Below, piece by piece: positions 24,699-31,982 of a stretch of 64,000 nt of DNA (its first letter is position 1; each line of letters starts with the position of its first letter). The DNA comes from Sediminibacillus terrae (GTDB lineage Bacteria; Bacillota; Bacilli; Bacillales; Amphibacillaceae), in NCBI RefSeq assembly GCF_009602435.1, contig NZ_VZDQ01000023.1, forward strand, positions 186,001 to 250,000, given 5' to 3'. The notes under the pieces are model-generated. The model worked only from the letters and a program-made list of their open reading frames with translations. It was not told the DNA's origin and made no database searches. The position numbers and the translations under genes were made by a program.

Positions 24699-26126
24699 AT
24701 GGTTCAAAAAGTAGATATATCTGAAGTCATTTCATTTTCTGATGACTTATACGCAGAGACTGAACAATTGGTGGACAAATTAAATATTATTAAAGCGAAT
24801 ATAAATCTTATAATTCAAATGGATTCATTTAAAGGAAAGACAGCAAATTCGGCAAAGGATTTTTTTACAGAGCTTCACACAAAAACATTGAGTGCATTTC
24901 AGGAATTGTTTTCAAGCCTGCAACATAATATAGACAGCCATATTCAAGCTTTTCATTCAGAAGTGGATACAAGCTCTTCTACAATTCTTCACAGTCAGTA
25001 TCTACAGGAAAAAGAAGAAGATATAATTGACGGTTATGCAGAAATTAAACAAACAGCGAGAGAAGTAAACAGTACAATTAACAGAGTTCTGGATATAACC
25101 AGTGTAACTACTCCAACTCTTTCGAAGGTTTCCAGTGAAAAGACCGAAGTAAATCAATTGCTAAATAAACTTAGCAAAAATTTCGCTGGTTTTGTAAATA
25201 CAGGAAGTGGAGACTCCGATGTTAAAACCATCATTTCAGAAATTAAAACTATGTTGAATGAAGCTAGTAAAAAGACAGGCACAGATAGATTTAATGATGA
25301 GAATATTATTACTAGTAATATGTCGGCAATAACTCTAGCAGTTAGTACTGCAAAAGAAAGCAGAACTTTTAACTCAAGTCACAAAATGTATAGAGCTGGA
25401 AAGCAAGGGGTACTAAGTACTTCTGAGCATCCCGATATGCGAAGAGGGAAAAATTCATACAGAATTAATGCTAATAAAAGAGCCTTATATGAATTAGGGG
25501 TAAAGCCTGATGGGAAGGCAACAAGTGATTTTAATTATCGACTTCCTAAAGACCGAAGTAATTGGGGTGACGCCGACTATAAAAGGGCGTTTCATAATCA
25601 AACTACTTTGAAATATGCAAGCAAGCAGGTAGGTCAAACTGGATGGTCGAATACAGGAAAGAATGTCTTAAAGATGCACCCGGAAATGAAATATTGGAAT
25701 GATAAAGTAAAACCAGTGGGTGTGCTTAAAACTACAGGAAAAGCAGCTTTAGAAGGAGCTGCTAATAGTTTCACTGACCCTTTTAAAAAGGGATATGGAG
25801 GAATAAAAGGTGTATCAAAATCTCTAGGTGTATTTGGTACAGGTTTAAATTATTATAGTAATTATAATGACGCGAAAAAAGATGGTTTAACTGGTAATGA
25901 AGCTGTGAAACGAGCTACTGTAGATACTACAGTAGATACAGCAGTAGGTGGGGCAATACAAACTGCATTTACTGCGGCAGGTACTGCTGCAATACCTATT
26001 CCTGGAGTAGGAACTGCAGTGGGAGCTATAGCTGGAATTGGTGCTAACTGGCTATTAAACAAAAAATGGGGGAAAGGAAAGGATTCGAAATCAGCTATGG
26101 ATGTTATAAAAGGATGGTTTCATTAA
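24699..26126 (+). CDS. LXG-domain type VII effector with glycine-zipper C-terminus (putative membrane-acting toxin)
   Basis: A 475-residue effector. Residues about 1-215 form an LXG domain, the targeting module of polymorphic toxins exported by this machine. A linker (about 215-330) follows. The C-terminal part (about 340-475) is hydrophobic, with AVGGAIQTAFTAAGTAAI and PGVGTAVGAIAGIGANWLL, i.e. closely spaced Gly/Ala in two membrane-spanning-like stretches. No nuclease or NADase motif is visible. Such glycine zippers are seen in the pore-forming LXG toxin TelE of streptococci, so membrane permeabilisation is the best guess. DNA here is visibly AT-richer than essC. An ATG with AGGAGGA supports the start. 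The putative immunity gene follows after 25 bases. Confidence 0.8.
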   Translation: MVQKVDISEVISFSDDLYAETEQLVDKLNIIKANINLIIQMDSFKGKTANSAKDFFTELHTKTLSAFQELFSSLQHNIDSHIQAFHSEVDTSSSTILHSQYLQEKEEDIIDGYAEIKQTAREVNSTINRVLDITSVTTPTLSKVSSEKTEVNQLLNKLSKNFAGFVNTGSGDSDVKTIISEIKTMLNEASKKTGTDRFNDENIITSNMSAITLAVSTAKESRTFNSSHKMYRAGKQGVLSTSEHPDMRRGKNSYRINANKRALYELGVKPDGKATSDFNYRLPKDRSNWGDADYKRAFHNQTTLKYASKQVGQTGWSNTGKNVLKMHPEMKYWNDKVKPVGVLKTTGKAALEGAANSFTDPFKKGYGGIKGVSKSLGVFGTGLNYYSNYNDAKKDGLTGNEAVKRATVDTTVDTAVGGAIQTAFTAAGTAAIPIPGVGTAVGAIAGIGANWLLNKKWGKGKDSKSAMDVIKGWFH

Positions 26127-26151
26127 TCATTTATAAAGAGGGTGAGATAAA

Positions 26152-26994
26152 ATGATGAATAAATTTTCGGAAAGTGATTTTTTAGTGTTAAGAGGTCCTT
26201 TAGAATCAGGAAGACAAAGTCCAGGAGGATTAGGTGGTGTATTAGTATTAGCCGTAATCCTTCAAGCACTGATGTTATTTTTAGAACATTTTGTAGGGGG
26301 ATATTCGGTATATCCAAATAAAGATATTATATTCCAGTTTCATTTTGGGATATCTTGTATTATAGCTTTTTTATCAGTTATTTACATGATTCCGGCTGTT
26401 TATATGAATTCTCAAAAAATCCAATACTTTTTAAGCATTATAGCTTCTCAAAATCTTTTTGGTATTTCATTTTTGATAATGGCTTTTCTGGCATTAGGAG
26501 CAGATATTACAACAAATACCAACTCACTTGTAAGATTAACTTTTCTAACGTTAGGAGTAGGAGTTTTAATTTTCTTTTCAACTTATATCCGTTTTTATAT
26601 TTTGCTGCAAAAAGGTGAATTTCGTAAAGGAAGTACAAGGGATATCCAACGAAGTAAGCTGGAAACAAAGTCTTATTTACCCATTGTTATTATTGGCAGT
26701 ACGGGGTTAGTTTTTATTTTGCAATATATAATGAGAAATTTTGATATGGTTGGTTTTGATACCATCATTATGGCAACTATCATGATTGGATTATTTTACA
26801 CGATGTTATTTGTCCTGCCGGAACAACTAGTTATTCTCTACTGCAAATATCGTTTTGACAGCTTTAATTATGAACAAAACGGTCAATTAAAACCAATCCG
26901 TGACCAAGATGGAAATATAGTCGACGAAAACGTGGATGAAGATATCAGTTACAAGGAGCTCTATGAAGAGATGGAAGATTGGGAGAAAAACTAA
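26152..26994 (+). CDS. Six-helix membrane protein, paralogue 1; candidate cognate immunity protein
   Basis: A 280-residue protein of a four-member family in this window; I do not recognise a named family. Predicted helices lie near 25-47, 62-83, 92-115, 127-152, 177-195 and 206-230. The cytosolic N-terminus has FLVLRGPLESGRQSP and the C-terminus LPEQLVILYCKYRFDSFN, both nearly invariant among the four copies. The basic loop between helices 4 and 5 fits an inside position. The gene lies 25 bases after the LXG toxin. This position, membrane location and paralogy parallel TsaI, the multicopy membrane immunity proteins of Staphylococcus aureus TspA. The immunity role is inference. Confidence 0.75.
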   Translation: MMNKFSESDFLVLRGPLESGRQSPGGLGGVLVLAVILQALMLFLEHFVGGYSVYPNKDIIFQFHFGISCIIAFLSVIYMIPAVYMNSQKIQYFLSIIASQNLFGISFLIMAFLALGADITTNTNSLVRLTFLTLGVGVLIFFSTYIRFYILLQKGEFRKGSTRDIQRSKLETKSYLPIVIIGSTGLVFILQYIMRNFDMVGFDTIIMATIMIGLFYTMLFVLPEQLVILYCKYRFDSFNYEQNGQLKPIRDQDGNIVDENVDEDISYKELYEEMEDWEKN

Positions 26995-27036
26995 CTTGTG
27001 GAAAGGATGAGATAATGAATGATTGAAACACGAACA
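26811..27036 (+). repeat. Duplicated block, copy A (end of paralogue 1 through start of the next gene)
   Basis: This stretch covers the last part of paralogue 1, its stop and the first codons of the DUF5085-like gene. It recurs at 31620-31845. I count 11 differences over the 184 coding bases. Beyond the stop, the match continues with small insertions into the first codons of the next gene. Confidence 0.7.
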
Positions 27037-27477
27037 CTTTATTATAATAATCTATTAACTTATGAAATGAGAGATTTAAAATCGAACTGGCAAGAGGGTA
27101 TTTTTCTGATGGAAGAGCTTATACTAGCCGAAGGAATATATAAAAACGGCCCGATATTTTTCTCGTTTTGTCCAGAAAAAAACGAAGAGAAATTCGGCAA
27201 ATTTACATATTACTTGCCAATAAATGAAGCTGTTAAGTTAGAGGACGACAGCACAGATTTTTCTTTTCAGGAAACCTTTCAAATAGAAGAAGCCCTGACT
27301 CTTCGTCATGCTGATCAGGAGGTTGACTTTTATGCGGCTCATCAAAAAGTTAAAGACTATGCGGCAGAGAAAAACATTGGTATTACAGATACTTTTTATT
27401 GTGTGCTTCTGGAAGTATACGGGGATATCATCATAGATCTGTATGTCCCCGTGGAAGATTGGAGCGGAAATGTATGA
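27019..27477 (+). CDS. DUF5085-like protein, copy 1
   Basis: A 152-residue soluble, acidic protein. It has an effector-domain-like alternation of strands and helices (GPIFFSFCP, KFTYYLPINEAV, FYCVLLEVYGD). It resembles the protein encoded next (paired paralogues) and the DUF5085 family, often found near LXG toxin genes in Bacillaceae. No function is known to me; an accessory, chaperone or immunity role is possible. The start at 27019 follows AAGGATGAGA. Its stop overlaps the next start in an ATGA arrangement. A decayed copy of its first codons lies at 31825. Confidence 0.65.
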   Translation: MIETRTLYYNNLLTYEMRDLKSNWQEGIFLMEELILAEGIYKNGPIFFSFCPEKNEEKFGKFTYYLPINEAVKLEDDSTDFSFQETFQIEEALTLRHADQEVDFYAAHQKVKDYAAEKNIGITDTFYCVLLEVYGDIIIDLYVPVEDWSGNV

Positions 27478-27917
27478 TTACGGAAAATCATCAAATCGCT
27501 TACCGAAATGTCGTATCAAAATATTACAATTTTGTACCTGAAGAGATTGATATAGCGATGAAAGACTTTGATTCAATTTTGGAGAGACAAGGATTGCATA
27601 CCAATGGAAATATGTTTTTTTCCATTCTAAGTAATCCCACGGAAGAGGTTATGACTGCGGAAATCTTTTTAACAATTGAGGAAGATAAGTTTAAAAATGA
27701 TACGGATGAACAAATGTTTTTCCGAAGTTATTTTTCAGTTAAACCTATGATAATGTCAAGGATTCTGGAAGACTTTGATGCTGCTTCGCAAGAAAAGTAT
27801 TGGGAGTTGGTGCAATATCTGCAACAGCGTGGGTTTACTCAAAAAACTCCAGTTTTCGTAGAATTTAAGAATAGCTTTAAAGGACGTAATTATGTAGAGA
27901 TGAGTATCGGGATATAA
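27474..27917 (+). CDS. DUF5085-like protein, copy 2
   Basis: A 147-residue soluble protein, tandem partner of the previous gene. The N-terminal YRNVVSKYYNFVPEEIDIAM and the strand NGNMFFSILS match the DUF5085 pattern better than copy 1 does. The two likely arose by duplication and may act as a heterodimer; the coupled ATGA overlap supports equal synthesis. There is no signal peptide. The open frame extends upstream to 27399, but only the ATG at 27474 makes sense with the overlap. Confidence 0.68.
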   Translation: MITENHQIAYRNVVSKYYNFVPEEIDIAMKDFDSILERQGLHTNGNMFFSILSNPTEEVMTAEIFLTIEEDKFKNDTDEQMFFRSYFSVKPMIMSRILEDFDAASQEKYWELVQYLQQRGFTQKTPVFVEFKNSFKGRNYVEMSIGI

Positions 27918-27962
27918 AAACAATCAGAGTAAAATTACAAAAATGTAGTGGAGTGTGAGTTT

Positions 27963-28592
27963 ATGAAGAAATTGATTATGTTGTTTACGGTAACCCTGTT
28001 TGTATTGGTAATGGCAGGATGTAATAATGCTGAAAATGCGGCAGATGGGGAAACGAACAAGGGTAGCGAAACTTCAGAGGAAAATACCGCTCAAAAAGAA
28101 TCAGAAGAACCTGTTACAGAGGAGGAAAGTCAATCTAATGACGAGGTGGAGGAATTGAAATTACAGTTACAAAAACAAGATGAAGAGGCCGGTATTACAA
28201 TAGAAGATAATGAAGTTTATAGCGCGTTAAACGAAGCAATTAATGCTGAACCAAACATGGGCATTCCAGATGACTTTAGTTTGTATCCATTCGATATCCT
28301 AATGAATCCGGACGGAAACAATTCTATCGTATTTCTGGCAATCAATCGGTTGAAGGACCCAATTAAAAATATTTCATTTGATTTTAAATTCGGAAACGGG
28401 GATAGCCAAGAGTACATATGGGAAAGTACAGATGTCAGTCTGCCTGAAGGGCAATTTGGAACCCTGGAGTCAAACCACGCTATGCCGTTTATGCTTGATA
28501 TCACACCCGAACAAGAAGCAATTTTTGAGACGTTAAATATGGATAACGTTGACATGCAGGTGGATAACTACAATATGGAAATTGGTGGATAA
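27963..28592 (+). CDS. Lipoprotein of unknown function in the T7SS accessory region
   Basis: A 209-residue predicted lipoprotein. The lipobox is VMAGC with Cys20. A long acidic Glu/Ser/Thr tether (about 22-75) is followed by a compact domain of about 130 residues with beta-like segments. I do not recognise the domain. A surface lipoprotein beside an LXG toxin could protect against toxin arriving from outside, as lipoprotein immunity factors do elsewhere, but this is conjecture. I chose the ATG at 27963, eight bases after GGAGTG; the GTG at 27948 would add five residues ahead of the signal peptide. Confidence 0.75.
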   Translation: MKKLIMLFTVTLFVLVMAGCNNAENAADGETNKGSETSEENTAQKESEEPVTEEESQSNDEVEELKLQLQKQDEEAGITIEDNEVYSALNEAINAEPNMGIPDDFSLYPFDILMNPDGNNSIVFLAINRLKDPIKNISFDFKFGNGDSQEYIWESTDVSLPEGQFGTLESNHAMPFMLDITPEQEAIFETLNMDNVDMQVDNYNMEIGG

Positions 28593-28593
28593 A

Positions 28594-29088
28594 ATGAAGA
28601 ACGAGACTTATCGATTTTATGCCGATCGTTGGAAAAACGGATTCCTGGCGATATTATTCTCATTTCTGATTTTTATCTTATTCTCTAAGGTCTTAAATGA
28701 TACTTCATATATGACGGGAACTGGTGTAACAGTAAGTTGGATAATAGTAGGATTAAGCTTTCTTTTTGCTGTGATATGTCTTATTAGAACCATTGATCCT
28801 AGACCTATAGTAGAAGTAAATGATGATGGGCTTAGGATTCAAACTTTCCTATTCTGGAAAGAATTTGTTTCTTGGGAGGAAATCTTAGAAGTAAAAAAAG
28901 AGAAATATACACAGCGTGCTTCCAATATCACACTAAATGCACATTTAAAAGTGACATCTTACTTCTTAAGGGTCTATCGGCCAAATAAACGTTCTATAGC
29001 AATTAACTTGTCGTTATTGAATAAGCGCGGTAATGAGTTCAATGAGGTGATTGGCCGATATATGAAAGTTAATAAAACGGTTGGGTGA
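28594..29088 (+). CDS. Small membrane protein with two helices and a PH-like domain
   Basis: A 164-residue protein. Two hydrophobic helices (about 14-32 and 44-66) are followed by a cytosolic domain with VEVNDDGLRIQT, FWKEFVSWEEILEVKKE and a closing helix, the pattern of the bacterial PH-like domain found after paired helices. It starts one base after the lipoprotein stop and ends at a good terminator, so it closes the transcription unit that begins with the LXG region. Its function is unknown; a membrane-associated accessory or immunity role is possible. Confidence 0.65.
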   Translation: MKNETYRFYADRWKNGFLAILFSFLIFILFSKVLNDTSYMTGTGVTVSWIIVGLSFLFAVICLIRTIDPRPIVEVNDDGLRIQTFLFWKEFVSWEEILEVKKEKYTQRASNITLNAHLKVTSYFLRVYRPNKRSIAINLSLLNKRGNEFNEVIGRYMKVNKTVG

Positions 29089-29116
29089 AAGTATTAAACA
29101 ATAGAGAGTCCAAGAT

Positions 29117-29161
29117 GCACCTGCGAAATATATAATAGCAGGTGCGTTTCGTTTTTCTTTT
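29117..29161 (+). terminator. Terminator closing the LXG accessory transcription unit
   Basis: GCACCTGC (29117-29124) and GCAGGTGC (29138-29145) pair perfectly, followed by a T-rich tract. It separates the toxin and its accessory genes from the three further paralogues. Confidence 0.85.
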
Positions 29162-29272
29162 TGTATTTATTATGGATGAATCTGTTAATATTAGCATTTT
29201 TGCATATGGGTTTCTAATCTACTTTAAGTTCCCAACGGAAGGTTCGAATCATACAAAGTTAGGGATGATTGT

Positions 29273-30046
29273 ATGCTGAAAGAGTTAAAAGAAGAAGATT
29301 TTGCAGTGTTGAGGGGACCCTTGGAATCTGGGAGACAGAGTCCTACCTCTTTTGCGGCTATATTGTTGTTATCTGTTTTTTTACAAAGTTTATCGTTCGT
29401 TTTAACGTATGTAGCTGCTGCAGACGAGACAATATTTCCTTATAAAGATCAAATGTTTGTTACCCATTTGGTGATAACAGTATTATTGATTATTTTATCG
29501 GTAGTATATGCCATACCTGCTGTTTTTAAAAAAGGGGAAAAGTTCCAATATCTTTTATCAATTTTAGTGTCCCAAAACATATTGGGGGTATCTTTTTATA
29601 TTTGTGCCTTATTTTTTATAGGATCAGAAAGAGGAATTACTGAACAGTCTCTCCTACAATTTACGGCCGTAACTCTATTGTTTGGTTTGATTGTTTTTAT
29701 ATTGACTTGTGTACGCTTTTTAATCCTTTTAAAAAAGGGGGCGTATAGAAGAGGTTCCAGTAAAGATAAGCTGCGTTCGAAGTATGAAAGGGGCATTAAG
29801 ACATATCTGCCTATCATAATAACAGGTAGTTTGGGTGTGGTTTTCATTCTGCAATTTTTAATTAGATCGATCGGTATATATGATCTAGAAACTGCCTTTA
29901 TGATGGTGCTGTTTATCCTGTTATTTTATGCCATGCTTTTCGTCCTGCCGGAGCAGTTGGTCATCCTCTACTGTAAATACCGTTTTGACAGCTTTAATTT
30001 TAATCAAAAAGGTAATCTCAAACCTTTGGGGAGGAAAGGTGCATGA
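29273..30046 (+). CDS. Six-helix membrane protein, paralogue 2 (putative orphan immunity protein)
   Basis: A 257-residue member of the same family as 26152-26994. It keeps FAVLRGPLESGRQSP at the N-terminus and LPEQLVILYCKYRFDSFN at the C-terminus but lacks the acidic 30-residue C-terminal tail of paralogues 1 and 4. The outside loop after helix 1 (AAADETIFPYKD) resembles paralogue 3, so 2 and 3 form one subgroup. It is the first gene after a terminator; no toxin gene accompanies it. The GGGATG ribosome site is weak. Confidence 0.72.
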   Translation: MLKELKEEDFAVLRGPLESGRQSPTSFAAILLLSVFLQSLSFVLTYVAAADETIFPYKDQMFVTHLVITVLLIILSVVYAIPAVFKKGEKFQYLLSILVSQNILGVSFYICALFFIGSERGITEQSLLQFTAVTLLFGLIVFILTCVRFLILLKKGAYRRGSSKDKLRSKYERGIKTYLPIIITGSLGVVFILQFLIRSIGIYDLETAFMMVLFILLFYAMLFVLPEQLVILYCKYRFDSFNFNQKGNLKPLGRKGA

Positions 30047-30097
30047 GTAAGAGTATCGACTCTGGAAACATTCACAAAAGTAAGGATGAGGAAGATT

Positions 30098-30904
30098 ATG
30101 CTTGGAAAACTATCTGAGGAAGATTTTGCGGTTTTAAGGGGACCTTTTGAATCCGGAAGGCAAAGTCCTCAATCATTAGCTGCTATGCTTTTAGTTTCTA
30201 CTTTTGCTCAAGTATTAATGTTTGTCTTAACGTATATAGTGGCAGCTGACACTACTAGATTTCCCAACAAAGAAATTATATATCAAATTCATTTGATAAT
30301 TACAATCATACTAATCATTTTATCCATTATTTATGCTCTCCCGCCATGTTTTAAAAGTATCAGTGGTCAAAGGACACAATATCTTGTAGTTATGTTGGTA
30401 TCACAAAACCTATTTGGGATTTTCTTATTTATTAGTGCACTCTTTATTATTGGAGAAGGAAACCTAATTACAAATGAATCTATTGTAATGTTTATATATG
30501 CCACATTACTTTTAGGAGGGCTGATATTTTTGTTCACCTGTATAAGGTTTTATCTATTACTTAAGAGAGGTGAGTACCGAAAAGGATCAAAAAAAGATAT
30601 AAACAGATTTGTAATAGAGGATAATATAAAATCATTTATTCCTCTTATAATTTTTGGAAGTGTGGGAGCTTTTTTTATTATTCGATTCGTCATAGAAAAC
30701 TATTATTATATGGATTCAGAATCCATAGGAATTGTACTAATAGGTATAGCTTTATTTTACTCCATGCTTTTCGTCCTGCCAGAGCAGCTGGTCATCCTCT
30801 ACTGCAAATACCGTTTTGAAAGTTTCAATTTTAATGAGAAAGGTGAGCTAAAACCGATGTACCTTCAACACACTATCAATCATAAAGAGTCGGTTAGAAC
30901 TTAG
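30098..30904 (+). CDS. Six-helix membrane protein, paralogue 3 (putative orphan immunity protein)
   Basis: A 268-residue family member, with conserved ends FAVLRGPFESGRQSP and LPEQLVILYCKYRFESFN and divergent outside loops (AADTTRFPNKE, ENYYYMDSES). I chose the ATG at 30098 rather than 30086 because the N-terminus MLGKLSEEDFAV then aligns with MLKELKEEDFAV of paralogue 2 and a GAGGA site precedes it. A unique C-terminal tail replaces the acidic tail of paralogues 1 and 4. It lies 51 bases after paralogue 2. Confidence 0.72.
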   Translation: MLGKLSEEDFAVLRGPFESGRQSPQSLAAMLLVSTFAQVLMFVLTYIVAADTTRFPNKEIIYQIHLIITIILIILSIIYALPPCFKSISGQRTQYLVVMLVSQNLFGIFLFISALFIIGEGNLITNESIVMFIYATLLLGGLIFLFTCIRFYLLLKRGEYRKGSKKDINRFVIEDNIKSFIPLIIFGSVGAFFIIRFVIENYYYMDSESIGIVLIGIALFYSMLFVLPEQLVILYCKYRFESFNFNEKGELKPMYLQHTINHKESVRT

Positions 30905-30960
30905 ATCAAGAATATAAGTTATTAGTTATTATAGCCTATCCCATTTAAGGTGGTGAGTGA

Positions 30961-31791
30961 ATGTTTAACACTTTGAGAGAGGTTGATTTTGCAGGTTTAC
31001 GTGGACCATTTAAGTCAGGAAGACAAAGCCCAACGACTCTAGGAGCTGTGCTTTTATTTGCGGTGTGTCTTCAAGCACTCCTATTATACTTAGAATATTT
31101 TGTAGGACAGTATTCTATTTATCCAAACAAGGAGTTAATCTTAAAAGTCCATCTTTGGGCATGTTGTATAATAGCTTTTTTCTCAGTTATTTATTCAATC
31201 CCCTTAGTATTTTATCGATCTCAAAAAATACAGTACTTATTAAGTATCATTGTTTCGCAAAATTTGTTTGGTGTTTCTGCCTATATTTTAGGAATAATGG
31301 TTCTGGGTACTGAGACTGAGAACAGCCAAGCTTCTCTTATCACATTCACATTTATCACTTTTGTTATAGGTGTGCTAGTTTTTAGTATCACTAATATCCG
31401 CCTGTTATTGTTGCTTATAGGCGGTAAGTATAAAATAGGATTTACTAAATATAATCAACGGAATAAATTGGAAAATAATTCATTTACATCTTTGATTCTA
31501 ATTAGTGGTGTTGGGATATTGTTTATTTTGCAATATTTAGTGAGAAATATTGATTGGGCAGACATAGAAACTATTTTTATGGTAACTCTTGCCGTGGTGC
31601 TTTTTTATGCTATGCTATTTGTCCTGCCGGAACAACTAGTTATTCTCTACTGCAAATATCGTTTTGACAGTTTTAATTATGAACAAAATGGTCGTTTAAA
31701 ACCAATCCGTGACCAGGGTGGAAATATAGTTGACGAAAACGTAGATGAAGATATCAGTTACAAGGAGCTTTATGAAGAGATGGAGGATTAG
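30961..31791 (+). CDS. Six-helix membrane protein, paralogue 4 (putative orphan immunity protein)
   Basis: A 276-residue family member, closest to paralogue 1: both have the outside-loop pattern YFVGQYSIYPNKE and an acidic C-terminal tail. The last 60 codons are almost identical at DNA level to paralogue 1, while the middle is diverged, which points to recombination. A TGG codon in copy 1 is TAG here, so this protein ends four residues earlier (EED-type end rather than DWEKN). A clear AAGGTGGTGAG site precedes the ATG. Confidence 0.75.
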   Translation: MFNTLREVDFAGLRGPFKSGRQSPTTLGAVLLFAVCLQALLLYLEYFVGQYSIYPNKELILKVHLWACCIIAFFSVIYSIPLVFYRSQKIQYLLSIIVSQNLFGVSAYILGIMVLGTETENSQASLITFTFITFVIGVLVFSITNIRLLLLLIGGKYKIGFTKYNQRNKLENNSFTSLILISGVGILFILQYLVRNIDWADIETIFMVTLAVVLFYAMLFVLPEQLVILYCKYRFDSFNYEQNGRLKPIRDQGGNIVDENVDEDISYKELYEEMED

Positions 31792-31845
31792 GAGAAAAAC
31801 TAATTTGTGGAAATGGTGGCAAGGATGATAGAAACATAAACTTTT
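31620..31845 (+). repeat. Duplicated block, copy B, with decayed start of a DUF5085-like gene
   Basis: It matches 26811-27036. After the paralogue 4 stop, the match continues through GGAGAAAAACTAA to ATGATAGAAACATAA (31825-31839), a mutated copy of the ATGATTGAAACACGA that opens the DUF5085-like gene at 27019. Here it meets a stop after four codons and the homology ends, so a gene fragment was copied and then lost. The rest of the gap to 31983 holds only a cre-like box. Confidence 0.7.
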
Positions 31846-31911
31846 ACAGTTTAGAGCAAATCGAACACACCACCTAACGAAATCTCTTCCCCCCCATCCT
31901 ATTGCCAATAA

Positions 31912-31925
31912 TGTAAGCGATTACT
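31912..31925 (+). promoter_or_regulatory. cre-like (CcpA) box before the thiolase gene
   Basis: TGTAAGCGATTACT matches the cre consensus TGWAANCGNTNWCA at 13 of 14 positions. It lies 57 bases upstream of the thiolase start, consistent with carbon catabolite control. Confidence 0.6.
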
Positions 31926-31982
31926 TATAATGGAATCACAGCAAGCTGAAGCGGTATTTCACTAATAAAAGGATGTGGTGGT

